Shown here: positions 42,617-52,800 of the stretch, in pieces
Layout: each line of letters begins with the position of its first letter
How positions within the stretch are numbered: the first letter of the stretch is position 1
Source of the DNA: Nakamurella sp040546275
GTDB lineage: Bacteria; Actinomycetota; Actinomycetes; Mycobacteriales; Nakamurellaceae
Length of the DNA: 64,000 nt
Assembly (NCBI RefSeq): GCF_040546275.1
Contig: NZ_JBEPNO010000002.1
Span: 124,001 to 188,000 of the forward strand
Direction of reading: 5' to 3'
The notes under the pieces: generated by a model
Database searches by the model: none
What the model was told of the DNA's origin: nothing
What the model saw: the letters and a program-made list of their open reading frames with translations, nothing else
Position numbers and translations under genes: made by a program

Positions 42617-44494
42617 ATGAGTCAGACACCAATGGCACCGAGTCGCCCGTCGTCGGTCGCCCCGACGCCCCATCCGACGGCAGCGTCGCAGCCCGGCCAG
42701 CCCGGCCAGCACCCCGGCCCCGCGGCCCCGGCCCGATCGGCGGCTCCGGCCGTCGAGTACGTGACCGGCGCGAAGGCGGTGGTCCGGTCCCTCGAGGAGG
42801 CGGGTGTCGACATCGTGTTCGGCATCCCCGGTGGCGCGGTTCTTCCCGTGTACGACCCCCTCTTCGACTCGGAGAAGGTCCGCCACATCCTGGTGCGACA
42901 CGAGCAGGGGGCCGGTCATGCCGCGACCGGTTACGCCCAGGCGTCCGGCAGGGTCGGCGTGTGCATCGCCACCTCGGGCCCCGGAGCGACGAACCTCGTC
43001 ACCCCGATCGCCGACGCCCACATGGACTCGGTGCCGCTGGTCGCCATCACCGGTCAGGTCGCCCGTTCGCTGATCGGCACCGACGGCTTCCAGGAAGCCG
43101 ACATCTGCGGTATCACCATGCCGATCACGAAGCACAACTTCATGGTCACCGACGCCGCTGAGATCCCGATGGTGATCGCCCAGGCCTTCTACCTCGCCTC
43201 CAGCGGTCGCCCGGGCCCGGTGCTCGTCGACATCCCGAAGGACATCCTGCAGGCGGAGACCATCTTCAGGTGGCCGACCGATGTGCACCTGCCCGGGTAC
43301 CGCCCGGCGTCCAAGCCGCACTCCGGTCAGATCAACGCTGCAGCCAAGCTGATCGCCGCCGCCCGCCGTCCCGTCTACTACGTCGGCGGCGGTGTGCTCA
43401 AGTCGTACGCCACCGAGCAGCTCAAGGTGCTCGCCGAGATGACCGGCATCCCCGTCGTGACCACGCTGATGGCCCGCGGGGCGTTCCCCGACTCGCACAT
43501 CCAGCACCTGGGCATGCCCGGTATGCACGGCACCGTCGCGGCGGTCGGCGCCATGCAGCGCGCCGACCTGATCATCGCGCTGGGGGCCAGGTTCGACGAC
43601 CGGGTCACCGGGCAGCTGTCCACGTTCGCCCAGGGCGCCAAGATCATCCACGCCGACATCGATCCGGCGGAGATCGGCAAGAACCGCCACGCCGACGTCC
43701 CGATCGTCGGTGACGCCAAGGAGGTGATCTCCGAACTGATCGCCGCGATTGCCCTGGAGCAGAGCGCCGGCGTCGTTGCCGACATGACGGCGTGGTGGGC
43801 CGAGCTCGACCAGATCCGGGAGACCTTCCCGCTCGGGTACGACTGGCCGGCCGACGGCAGCCTGTCACCGCAGTACGTCATCGAACGGCTGGGCAAGATC
43901 AGCGGTCCCGACACCATCTTCGCGGCCGGCGTCGGCCAGCACCAGATGTGGGCCGCGCAGTTCATCTCGTACGAGAAGCCCTACACCTGGCTGAATTCCG
44001 GTGGCCTCGGCACGATGGGCTACGCCGTTCCGGCAGCCATGGGCGCCAAGATGGGCATGCCCGACGCGGTGGTCTGGGCCATCGACGGCGACGGCTGCTT
44101 CCAGATGACGAACCAGGAGCTGGCCACCTGCGCGATCGAGGGCATCCCGATCAAGGTCGCCATCATCAACAACGGCAACCTCGGGATGGTCCGGCAGTGG
44201 CAGACGCTGTTCTACGGCGAGCGGTACAGCCAGACGAACCTCGGCACCCACAAGCTCCGCATCCCGGACTTCAAGATGCTGGCCGAGGCCTATGGCTGCG
44301 TCGGGCTGCGCTGCGAGTCCAAGGAGGACGTCGACGCCACGATCGAGGCGGCGATGGCCATCAACGACCGCCCGGTGGTCGTCGACTTCACCGTCGGCCC
44401 CGATGCCCAGGTGTGGCCGATGGTCGCCGCCGGAACCGGCAACGACCACATCATGGCCGCGCGCGGTATCCGACCCCTCTTCGATGAGGGCTGA
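42617..44494 (+). CDS. ilvB: Acetolactate synthase large subunit
   Basis: 625 residues. After a ~50-residue Pro/Ala-rich leader comes the TPP enzyme: VFGIPGGAVLPVYDPLF with the catalytic-type Glu in HEQGAGHAATGYAQ, the FAD-binding middle domain (LIIALGARFDDRVTGQL), and the TPP motif DGDGCFQMTNQELATC with NNGNLGMVRQWQ. It condenses pyruvate with pyruvate or 2-ketobutyrate. The ATG at 42617 was chosen over 42593; both are weak, with AAGG about ten bases upstream of 42617. First gene of ilvB-ilvN-ilvC. Confidence 0.97.
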   Translation: MSQTPMAPSRPSSVAPTPHPTAASQPGQPGQHPGPAAPARSAAPAVEYVTGAKAVVRSLEEAGVDIVFGIPGGAVLPVYDPLFDSEKVRHILVRHEQGAGHAATGYAQASGRVGVCIATSGPGATNLVTPIADAHMDSVPLVAITGQVARSLIGTDGFQEADICGITMPITKHNFMVTDAAEIPMVIAQAFYLASSGRPGPVLVDIPKDILQAETIFRWPTDVHLPGYRPASKPHSGQINAAAKLIAAARRPVYYVGGGVLKSYATEQLKVLAEMTGIPVVTTLMARGAFPDSHIQHLGMPGMHGTVAAVGAMQRADLIIALGARFDDRVTGQLSTFAQGAKIIHADIDPAEIGKNRHADVPIVGDAKEVISELIAAIALEQSAGVVADMTAWWAELDQIRETFPLGYDWPADGSLSPQYVIERLGKISGPDTIFAAGVGQHQMWAAQFISYEKPYTWLNSGGLGTMGYAVPAAMGAKMGMPDAVVWAIDGDGCFQMTNQELATCAIEGIPIKVAIINNGNLGMVRQWQTLFYGERYSQTNLGTHKLRIPDFKMLAEAYGCVGLRCESKEDVDATIEAAMAINDRPVVVDFTVGPDAQVWPMVAAGTGNDHIMAARGIRPLFDEG

Positions 44495-44499
44495 GAAAT

Positions 44500-45012
44500 A
44501 TGACCCGTCATACGCTTTCGGTCCTGGTCGAGAACAAACCCGGTGTGCTGGCACGGGTTTCGTCGCTCTTCTCGCGCCGCCAGTTCAACATCCACTCGCT
44601 GGCCGTCGGGCCGACGGAGAATCCGGAAGTATCCCGGATGACGATCGTCGTCGCCGTCGACGAGCTCCCGCTGGAACAGGTCACCAAGCAGCTCAACAAG
44701 CTGGTCAACGTGCTCAAGATCGTCGAACTCGTGTCGACGGCCTCCGTGCACCGCGAGCTGCTGCTCATCAAGCTCCGCGCCGATTCGTCGGTGCGCGCAC
44801 AGGTCGTCACCATCGTCGACATGTTCCGCGCCCACGTCGTCGACGTGACGCCGGATTCGATGACGATCGAGGCCGCCGGAACCAGCGACAAGCTCGAGGC
44901 GTTGGTCAGGATGCTGGAACCTTTCGGCGTCCGCGAGCTCGTCCAATCCGGCATGGTCGCCCTGGGCCGGGGCGCGAAGTCGATCACCACCGAGCGTTCG
45001 CGCGGCGACTGA
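44500..45012 (+). CDS. ilvN: Acetolactate synthase small (regulatory) subunit
   Basis: 170 residues: an N-terminal ACT domain (HTLSVLVENKPGVLARVSSL, FSRRQFNIHSLAVGPTE) for valine feedback and the C-terminal ALS-small domain (ELLLIKLRADSSVRAQVVTI, EAAGTSDKLEALVRMLEPFG). Five bases separate it from ilvB. Normal length. Confidence 0.97.
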   Translation: MTRHTLSVLVENKPGVLARVSSLFSRRQFNIHSLAVGPTENPEVSRMTIVVAVDELPLEQVTKQLNKLVNVLKIVELVSTASVHRELLLIKLRADSSVRAQVVTIVDMFRAHVVDVTPDSMTIEAAGTSDKLEALVRMLEPFGVRELVQSGMVALGRGAKSITTERSRGD

Positions 45013-45087
45013 CACCAGTCGTCCACCGCCAATCGATCCCGCGAGACTGCCAACCGCCGCGATCACCCCTCGCAGCGGCTGGTCAAA

Positions 45088-45129
45088 CTGCGCGGCCTGC
45101 TGAAACACCCGAGTAGGCAGGCCGCGCAG
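45088..45129 (+). terminator. Hairpin between ilvN and ilvC
   Basis: Perfect 13-base arms, CTGCGCGGCCTGC/GCAGGCCGCGCAG, with a 16-base loop. It lies in a 220-bp gap inside the operon and may act as a partial terminator or an mRNA-processing signal. Confidence 0.6.
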
Positions 45130-45232
45130 ACACAGCACTTTCCGCAGTACCCATGCGAGCGAGCATCATCCACACGAGCACCACCCATTGCAGCCGGGCG
45201 CGAGTCGCCCGCGAAAGGAACGTCGATCACCC

Positions 45233-46258
45233 ATGGCAGCCGAAATTTTCTACGACGACGACGCCGATCTCTCGATCATCCAGGGCCGCAAGGTCGCGGT
45301 CATCGGTTACGGCTCGCAGGGGCACGCCCACGCGCTGAGCCTGCGTGACTCCGGCGTGGACGTCCGCGTCGGCCTGCTGGAGAACTCCAAATCCCGCGCG
45401 AAGGCCACCGACGAGGGCCTCCGGGTCGTCACGCCGGCGCAGGCCGCGGCCGAAGCGGACGTCATCATGATCCTGACGCCGGACCACATCCAACGTCACG
45501 TCTACGCCTCCGACATCGAGCCGAACCTGTCCGCCGGCAAGGCGCTCGCCTTCGGTCATGGCTTCAACATCCGCTTCGGATACATCAAGCCGCCGGCGGA
45601 CGTCGACGTCATCCTGATCGCCCCGAAGGGCCCCGGACATCTCGTCCGCCGTGAGTTCGTGAACGGGAAGGGCGTGCCGGACCTGATCGCCGTCGAGCAG
45701 GACTACACCGGCGGCGCCCAGGCCCTCGCGCTGTCCTATGCGGCAGCCATCGGCGGCGCTCGCGCCGGTGTCATCAAGACCACCTTCACCGAGGAGACCG
45801 AGACCGACCTCTTCGGGGAGCAGGCTGTGCTCTGCGGTGGTGCCTCCCGGCTGATCCAGACCGGCTTCGAGACCCTGACGGCCGCCGGCTACCAGCCGGA
45901 GATCGCCTACTTCGAGGTGCTCCACGAGCTCAAGCTGATCGTCGACCTGATGTACGAGGGCGGGATCGCCAAGCAGCGCTGGTCGGTCTCGGACACCGCC
46001 GAGTACGGCGACTACGTCTCAGGGCCCCGGGTCATCGACGACCACGTCGCGAAGAACATGCAGGGTGTCCTCGCCGACATCCAGGACGGCACCTTCGCTG
46101 CCCGCTTCATCGCCGACCAGGACGCCGGTGCCCCGGAGTTCAAGAAGTTCCGGGCCGAGCAGGAGGCGCACCCGATCGAGGAGACCGGGCGCAAGCTCCG
46201 CGGCCTGATGAGCTGGGTGAAGTCGGACGACGACTACACCGGCACCGCTGCGCGCTGA
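45233..46258 (+). CDS. ilvC: Ketol-acid reductoisomerase (class I)
   Basis: 341 residues. NADPH-binding GYGSQGHAHALSLRDSGVDV, the APKGPGHLVRREF block, and the Mg-binding residues in TETDLFGEQAVLCGG and ELKLIVDLMYEGG are present, with the all-helical C-terminus ending EETGRKLRGLMSW. The ATG at 45233 starts the normal MAAEIFYDDDAD N-terminus; a GAAAGGA lies 12 bases upstream. An upstream ATG at 45188 would add a non-conserved 15 residues. Confidence 0.97.
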   Translation: MAAEIFYDDDADLSIIQGRKVAVIGYGSQGHAHALSLRDSGVDVRVGLLENSKSRAKATDEGLRVVTPAQAAAEADVIMILTPDHIQRHVYASDIEPNLSAGKALAFGHGFNIRFGYIKPPADVDVILIAPKGPGHLVRREFVNGKGVPDLIAVEQDYTGGAQALALSYAAAIGGARAGVIKTTFTEETETDLFGEQAVLCGGASRLIQTGFETLTAAGYQPEIAYFEVLHELKLIVDLMYEGGIAKQRWSVSDTAEYGDYVSGPRVIDDHVAKNMQGVLADIQDGTFAARFIADQDAGAPEFKKFRAEQEAHPIEETGRKLRGLMSWVKSDDDYTGTAAR

Positions 46259-46290
46259 CGGCAGGCTCTGCGCCACGGACGGAAAGACGA

Positions 46291-46320
46291 CAGGCCCTCA
46301 CCTTCGCGGTGGGGGCCTGC
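46291..46320. terminator. Terminator after ilvC
   Basis: A 12-bp stem (CAGGCCCTCACC/GGTGGGGGCCTG, one wobble pair) with a TTCGCG loop, between convergent genes. Confidence 0.75.
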
Positions 46321-46363
46321 TGTCGCTGGATGGGCGGGGGGATCGCCCACGTTCGGAAAGGTC

Positions 46364-46786
46364 TCAGACGAAGACCCGCGTGGACGGTCGCGAGAGAAGG
46401 ACGAGCACGCCGACGCCGACGCCGGCGTAGACCAGGACGTTGATCAGCAGGATGCTGTCCGTCAGGGTCCACCGCGAGTAGGTCTCGGAGTTCGCGCTGA
46501 CCAGGGTGATGGCGACGAACACGGCCAGTGCGCAGTCCAGCCAGGCCGCCACCTGCGCCCAGACGCGGGAGCGACCGCGCATCAACAACAGGCCGCCGCG
46601 GAACTGGACGATCATCACGCCGACGACGACGAGGATCGAGATCGGGTTGATGGAGACCTGGCTGCCGGCCGTCTGGGCCAGCGTGACCAGCAGGTTGAGC
46701 ACCAGCAGGCTCCCGCACATCATCAGCACGATGCCCGCCGCAGTCGCGCTACGAGGTCTGGTGGCGCTGTTCGTCCGGTACGTCAT
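46364..46786 (-). CDS. Four-TM membrane protein of unknown function
   Basis: 140 residues. Four hydrophobic segments: ATAAGIVLMMCGSLLVLNLL, ISILVVVGVMIVQFRGGLLL, AAWLDCALAVFVAITLVSA and ILLINVLVYAGVGVGVLVLL. AAGGAG lies nine bases before the ATG. No recognised motif. It is flanked by terminators on both sides, so it is probably a single transcription unit. Confidence 0.7.
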   Translation of the reverse strand: MTYRTNSATRPRSATAAGIVLMMCGSLLVLNLLVTLAQTAGSQVSINPISILVVVGVMIVQFRGGLLLMRGRSRVWAQVAAWLDCALAVFVAITLVSANSETYSRWTLTDSILLINVLVYAGVGVGVLVLLSRPSTRVFV

Positions 46787-46900
46787 CCGAGGGTTCTCCT
46801 TTGCCGGTCTGGGCCCGCCGAGGCCGATTCGACCGGGTTCGACGGCAGAGAACTTGCCATGGTTCCGACACCGGACAGGTAGTCGCCGGAACGGGCTGAA

Positions 46901-46932
46901 GGCCCCGGATCCGTGAGGGTGGATCCGGGGCC
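46901..46932. terminator. Terminator hairpin
   Basis: A perfect 12-bp stem, GGCCCCGGATCC/GGATCCGGGGCC, with an 8-base loop, 17 bp past the stop of the minus-strand gene at 46949-47698. Confidence 0.8.
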
Positions 46933-46948
46933 GGTTCGGTCAGGTTGG

Positions 46949-47698
46949 CTAGAAGGTCTTGGCGCCCTTGGACTTGAACCAGGCCTTGGAGGCGCTGTTG
47001 AGCATGAAGACAGCGATCAGAACAGGAGCAACCAGCTCAACGATAAAGCCCCCGCCGAAGCCGCCCCCAGCAATGATCCCAATGATCGCCCCGACGACGA
47101 AGACGGCGCATCCGATGACGAGAATCTGCCCATTCTTGCCAGTGAGGGCAACAACGCCACCCCAGATCATCAGGGCAGCGACGATCGCCAGCACCACTGC
47201 GACGACCTTGAAAAAGCCGCTGTACCCGGAGACTGTCTGACACGCTGCGGCATAGCTAGGGTCGTTCAATTGGTTGGTGGTGCAGATGTCGCTGGTTGAG
47301 CTGGCGACACTGCTGACAGCCAATGAGCCGAAAGAAAAGATGATTGCGAATCCGCCGAAAACGAAGGCCAGGACGGCGGCGGCCGTGACCATGCCGGGGC
47401 GCCCGACTGGAACCGGCCCGCCGAAACCGGGAGCGCCGTAGGCGGCGGGCGGGTAACCCGGGGCCGCCGGGTAGGACGGACCCGGCTGCCCGTAACCCGG
47501 CTGCTGCCCGTAACCCGGCTGCTGCCCGTAACCCGGCTGTTGCCCGTAAGCCGGCTGCTGGCCGTAGTCCGGCTGCTGCCCGTACGCAGGCTGCGGGGTC
47601 GGACCGGTCGGGTAGCCCTGCGGGGTGCCAGGGGCGGGCTGTCCGGGGTAGCCCTGGGGCTGGCCCGGCGCAGAGCCGTAGGGCGGGGGTGTGGTCAC
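46949..47698 (-). CDS. Membrane protein with a PYGQQ-repeat N-terminus
   Basis: 249 residues. The first ~95 are a Pro/Gly/Tyr/Gln-rich region with six YGQQP-type repeats encoded by a tandem 18-bp DNA repeat (about 47490-47600). Three or four membrane spans follow (VTAAAVLAFVFGGFAIIFSF, VVAVVLAIVAALMIWGGVVA, ILVIGCAVFVVGAIIGIIAG, then IVELVAPVLIAVFMLN). Two cysteines sit in the extracytoplasmic loop (DICTT, AAACQT). This layout is common in actinobacteria; the function is unknown. Confidence 0.75.
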   Translation of the reverse strand: MTTPPPYGSAPGQPQGYPGQPAPGTPQGYPTGPTPQPAYGQQPDYGQQPAYGQQPGYGQQPGYGQQPGYGQPGPSYPAAPGYPPAAYGAPGFGGPVPVGRPGMVTAAAVLAFVFGGFAIIFSFGSLAVSSVASSTSDICTTNQLNDPSYAAACQTVSGYSGFFKVVAVVLAIVAALMIWGGVVALTGKNGQILVIGCAVFVVGAIIGIIAGGGFGGGFIVELVAPVLIAVFMLNSASKAWFKSKGAKTF

Positions 47699-48037
47699 AA
47701 CAGGTCCCTTCGAGTGGTGGTCGGGTCGAGATCACTCTAGGGCGGCCACCACACAAAGACCCGACAAACGGTGAATTCGCCCACAGATTCCACGCGTGCG
47801 AGGTCCTGGCGCCATCCCTCTGGCCCAGCGACACGCCCCGGCTGCGGAACGCCAACGGCCGGAGGGGGATCGAGCGTCGTGGACGAGTCGATACGATGGG
47901 CCGCCCGGGTGCACCGACGCATCCGAATCAGTGGAACCGAATCAGTGGGAAACAGGGGGATCGACAGATCGCCGGGGTTCTCCCACCGGACGGAATGCGG
48001 CCAGGGATCGCCTCACGGCCGAGGAGTCAAGACGGAG
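47699..48037 (+). promoter_or_regulatory. serA upstream region with a direct repeat
   Basis: There is no supported gene. The 12-base sequence CCGAATCAGTGG occurs at 47923-47934 and again at 47937-47948, 14 bp apart (more than one helical turn), and could bind a regulator. A -10-like TACGAT lies at about 47892-47897, upstream of the repeat. Confidence 0.4.
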
Positions 48038-49648
48038 ATGAACAAGGTGTCCAAGCCTGGCAAACCGATTGTCCTGATCGCCGAGAAGCTCGCCCAGTCC
48101 GCGATGGACGTGCTGGGATCGGACTTCGAGATCAGGTACGTCGACGGAGCCGACCGGGCTGCGCTCCTCCCGGCCCTCGCCGAGGTCGACGCCGTGCTGA
48201 TCAGGTCCGCCACCACCATGGACGCCGAAGCGCTCGCCGCCGCCCCGAACCTGAAGGTGGTGGCCAGGGCCGGGATCGGTCTGGACAACGTCGACGTTCC
48301 CGCCGCCACCGCGCGCGGCGTGCTGGTGGTGAACGCGCCGCAGTCCAACATCATCACGGCGGCCGAACACGCCATCGCCCTGCTGATGTCGGTGGCCAGG
48401 CAGATTCCGGCCGCGCACGCCACGATGGCGGCGGGGGAGTGGAAGCGCAGCAAGTTCTCCGGCGTTGAGATCGCCGAGAAGACAGTCGGTGTCGTGGGTC
48501 TGGGCCGGATCGGGCAGCTCTTCGCCGCCCGCATCGCGGCCTTCGGCACCAACGTCATCGCCTACGACCCGTACCTGCAGCCGGCAAGAGCCGCGGCGCT
48601 CGGGGTCACCCTCGTCGATCTACCCACCCTGCTGCGGGAGGCCGACGTCATCTCCATCCATCTGCCGAAGACCAAGGAGACACTCGGTCTGATCGGTGCC
48701 ACGGAACTCGCCACGGTCAAGCCCACCGTGCTGATCGTGAACGCCGCGCGCGGCGGGCTGATCGACGAGCAGGCGCTTGCCGACGCGCTGACCGAGGGGC
48801 GGGTGGCCGGTGCGGGCATCGACGTGTACGTCACCGAGCCCCCGGCGAAGGACAACCCCCTCCTGACGGCGCCGAACATCGTGCTGACCCCGCACCTTGG
48901 TGCCTCGACCGCCGAGGCCCAGGACAAGGCCGGCACCGCGGTGGCGAAGTCCGTCAAGCTGGCGCTCCGCGGCGACTTCGTGCCTGACGCCGTCAACGTC
49001 CAGGCCGCCGGTCCGGTGGCCGACGACGTCCGGCCGTGGATCCCACTGGCGTCGCGCCTCGGCACCATCCTGACGGCTGTCACCGGCCAGGTACCGGTGA
49101 GGCTGGTGGTGGAGGTGCGCGGCGACCTGGCCGCCGCCGACACCACGATCCTGCAGCTGGCGGCGGTACGCGGCGTCTTCGGCCCGGTGATCACCGAGGC
49201 GGTCACGTTCGTCAACGCGCCCGCCCTGGCCGCCGAACACGGACTGACGCTGTCCGGCACCTCGACCGCGGAGACCGGGGACTATCGGTCCTCGATCACG
49301 CTGCGGGCGGCGATGGCCGACGGGTCGAGCCGCTCGGTGTCCGGCACGCTGTCCGGTGCGCACCTGGTCGCCAAGCTGATCGAGATCAACGACCGCCACT
49401 TCGACCTGCGGGCCGAGGGCGACCTGGTGCTCGTCGCCTACGCAGATCGCCCCGGCGTGATGGGCGTCGTCGGCGGCCTGCTCGGCGATGCCGGGGTGAA
49501 CATCCTGGCGGCCCAGATCTCCCAGGAAATCTCCGGGCACGCGTCGATCATGGTGCTGCGGGTGGATGCGCTGCCCGCCCCGGAGCTCCTGGACACCATC
49601 GGTGCAGCGGTCTCGGCCAGCGCCATCCGGGGGATCTCCGCCGGCTGA
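48038..49648 (+). CDS. serA: D-3-phosphoglycerate dehydrogenase (type 1, with ASB and ACT domains)
   Basis: 536 residues. The substrate domain has LIRSATTMDAEAL and VVARAGIGLDNVDVPAA. The NAD domain has VGVVGLGRIGQLFAARI, with NAARGGLIDEQAL, the Arg and Glu of the catalytic set and the His in LTPHLGASTAEAQ. After ~residue 320 come the allosteric substrate-binding (ASB) domain and an ACT domain (VLVAYADRPGVMGVVGGLLG). This is the long, serine-regulated mycobacterial form. It begins the phosphorylated serine pathway. The start at 48038 has GAGGAG 11 bases upstream. Confidence 0.96.
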   Translation: MNKVSKPGKPIVLIAEKLAQSAMDVLGSDFEIRYVDGADRAALLPALAEVDAVLIRSATTMDAEALAAAPNLKVVARAGIGLDNVDVPAATARGVLVVNAPQSNIITAAEHAIALLMSVARQIPAAHATMAAGEWKRSKFSGVEIAEKTVGVVGLGRIGQLFAARIAAFGTNVIAYDPYLQPARAAALGVTLVDLPTLLREADVISIHLPKTKETLGLIGATELATVKPTVLIVNAARGGLIDEQALADALTEGRVAGAGIDVYVTEPPAKDNPLLTAPNIVLTPHLGASTAEAQDKAGTAVAKSVKLALRGDFVPDAVNVQAAGPVADDVRPWIPLASRLGTILTAVTGQVPVRLVVEVRGDLAAADTTILQLAAVRGVFGPVITEAVTFVNAPALAAEHGLTLSGTSTAETGDYRSSITLRAAMADGSSRSVSGTLSGAHLVAKLIEINDRHFDLRAEGDLVLVAYADRPGVMGVVGGLLGDAGVNILAAQISQEISGHASIMVLRVDALPAPELLDTIGAAVSASAIRGISAG

Positions 49649-49892
49649 GGCCCGTCGCCGGCACCATTGCCGAACGTATGATTCTGGGCGGCGGGTGCGC
49701 CGCGGCGGCTCTTTCCCAGGCCGAGTCGAACGGTCGCCATCAAATCTCCCGGCCGGGGCTACCGGTTGGGTCGGAGACCATCTAGCGTCACCCTTTTGTG
49801 CAATGGGTTGGGTCAATTCTGTTGACGGTGGCGCAGCGCCGTTCAGCCGGCACGCGACCCGGTCGCGCCGACCGGCGGAGGAGGGTGACGCG

Positions 49893-52800
49893 GTGGCACC
49901 AGTTCGGCATCACGCGTCCCCCCGCGGCAGCGGGCACCGGCAGCCCCGCTGCCATCGGATCGGTCGTCGTCACAGCCATCGCCTCGTCGGTCGGAGCACC
50001 TGGCAGCGGGTGGGCCTGCTGTCCCTGACGCTGCTGCTGGTCGCCGGTCTCGCGGTCTCGGTCGGCCCGGTGTCGGCCGGAGCCATCTCGTCGAGCGATC
50101 CGAGCGTGGCCGCCGGACCGGCCGCGGCCTTCTCCGCCATCCCCGGACCGACCAAGCCTGGCTACAGCAGGCTGATCGACGATTCGGCCGTCCTGCAGCC
50201 GAACCGCGTCAACGGGTCGGCGCGACGGACCGTCTTCGTCCAGCTGGCGGTCCGGAGCGCCGCCGCAACCTGGACGGCCGCCCTGGCCAAGAACGTCAGC
50301 GCGGCGACGGCGACACGGGACGTGGCGGTGCAGCGGGCGGCCATCCAGGCCCTGTCCATCGAGGTGTCGACCGCAGCCAAGGCGGTCGATCCCGGATCGG
50401 TGACGATCTTCCGGGTCTCCAATGCCGTCCCCGGGTTCGGTGTCATCGCCGACCCGGCGGCCCTCCGGGCCCTGGGCGACCGCAAGGACGTGCTGGCGAT
50501 CTCCGAGATCGTGCCGAAGAGTCCCGCGAACGCCGGGGCCGCGCAACTCACCAGGGTGCTGCAGACGTGGACCAACCTGGGGCTGACCGGGAAAGGTGTC
50601 CGAATCGGGGTCATCGACACCGGGATCGACTACACCCACGCCGATTTCGGCGGCTGGGGTACGACGCAGGCCTATCAGGCAGCCCTGTCGACGGACACCG
50701 CCCCGTGGCGGCCGAACGGCAAGGTGGCCGGCGGTTACGACTTCGTCGGCGACGGGTACTCGGCCGATGCGCAGCCGATCCCCGCTCCCGACGGCAACCC
50801 GCTGGACTGCAACGGTCACGGCACGCACGTGGCGGGGACCATCGCCGGGCAGGGGGTCGACGCCGCCGGCCGAACCTTCCGCGGTGAGTACGGCTCGCTG
50901 TCCGGAGCAGACCTGTACGGCATGTCGGTGGCACCGGGCATGGCGCCGGAGGCCTCGCTCTATGCCTACAAGGTGTTCGGGTGCTCCGGCACGACGGACG
51001 CCGTCATCCCGGCGCTCGACCGCTCCCTGGACCCGAACGGCGACGGAAACTTCTCGGACCGCCTTGATGTGGTCGATCTCTCGCTGGCGAGCGTGGCCCC
51101 GGCTCCGCAGGATCCCGAGAACGCCGTCCTCGACGTCATCGCCCGGTTCGGCGTGGTGCCGGTGGTGGCCGCGGGCAACGGCGGCGACCAGACCGACGCT
51201 GCCAGTTCGCTGGCCGGTTCGGTGCAATCGATCGCGGTCGGTTCGTCGGTCGATTCCTACCAGCAGCTCGACGGACTGCGCGCGACGCTACCCGGCGGCG
51301 CGAGTCAGATCGTCGCCGGCCAGGTCTCGACGTCCTACCCGTGGACCGGGTCGGCGGACGTCAGCGGCGAGGTCGTCTCGCTGTCGGCGGACAACGCGGA
51401 CGGGTGCTCGCCGCTGTCCGCCGCCGACCGGGCCAGGGCCGCGGGCAAGGTGGTCTGGCTGACCTGGGACGACGACGACTCGACGAGGCACTGCGGCTCC
51501 GCTCTGCGATCGGCCGACGTCAGGTCTGCCGGAGCGGTCGGCGCCCTGCTCACCAGCGGCACACCGGTTTTCGCCGGCCCGATCGTCGGCGACCCTGGTC
51601 TTCCCGTCGTCCAGCTGACCCCGGCCGCCACGGCGGCCCTCGAAGGCGGTGTCGACAAGGGTCTGCAGGTCGGTTTCTCGGCCGACCTGATCGGTCAGAA
51701 GCCCGAGATCGACGACTCCATCACGGATCTCGTCGGGTCGGCGTCCGCCCGCGGACCGCATGCCGTTCCCGGTGCGATCAAGCCGGACGTCTCGGCGCCG
51801 GGCGACACCATTTCCTCGGCAGCGATGGGCAGTGGCCACGGCAGTGCCCTGCGGTCCGGGACCTCGATGGCCGCCGCAGAGATCGCCGGGGTGGCCGCAC
51901 TCGTCCGGCAGGAGCGGCCGGCGTGGACGACCGAGCAGGTGAAGGCCGCCGTGATGAACACCGCAGATCACGATGTCTTCGCGCTGCCCGATCGGACCGG
52001 CCCGGCGCTGGGCCCTGATCGGGTCGGCGCCGGCCGGGTGGACGCCAGGGCAGCCGTCGCGACGCGCCTCCTGGCCTACAGCTCCACCACGCCCGGGGCG
52101 GTGTCGGTGTCGTTCGGAGTCCTGCCCGCCGACGTGCGTCAGGGCACGGTCACGGCCACCGCCGCCGTCGTGGTCCAGAACGCCGGCACCGCCACGTCGA
52201 CCTTGTCGATCGGCTACCAGGCGCTCGTTGCGCAACCGGGAGTCAGCTACCAGGTCACTCCGTCCGGCATGACGTTGCCGGCCGGGTCGAGTGCGCTGGC
52301 CACGGTCACCATGACGGTGCTCCCGGATGCGCTGCGCCACACCCCGGATCCATCGACGCCGGCCCAGCAGACCAACATCCTCACCGGTCTCGACGAGGCC
52401 CGCCAGTACGTCTCCGCAGCCTCCGGCCGGCTGCTGCTGAGCTCACCCGGGGCGCCCGACCTTCGGGTCCCCGTCTACGGCGCGGCGAAACCCGAGTCCT
52501 CCACCACTTCGGCGGACGGCACCGTCGCCGGAGCGCCGGCGATCGTGCTGTCAGGACAGGGCTTTGCCCTGTCCGCGCCGTCGGACCCGGTGAGCACCAC
52601 CTACAGCTCGCTGGTCTCGGTGCTGGACCTCGGCTACCGCAGTACCCGGATCCTCCCCGCCGGCGCCGCATCGGGTGCCGGCGCCGCGTCGGGTACCGCC
52701 GCCGCGTCGGGTGCCGCCGCCGCGTCGGGTGCTGCGAGCGGCGGCGACCTCCAGGCCGTCGGCGCCGGCCGGACGGCTGCGGACGCATCAGGTCCCGGCT

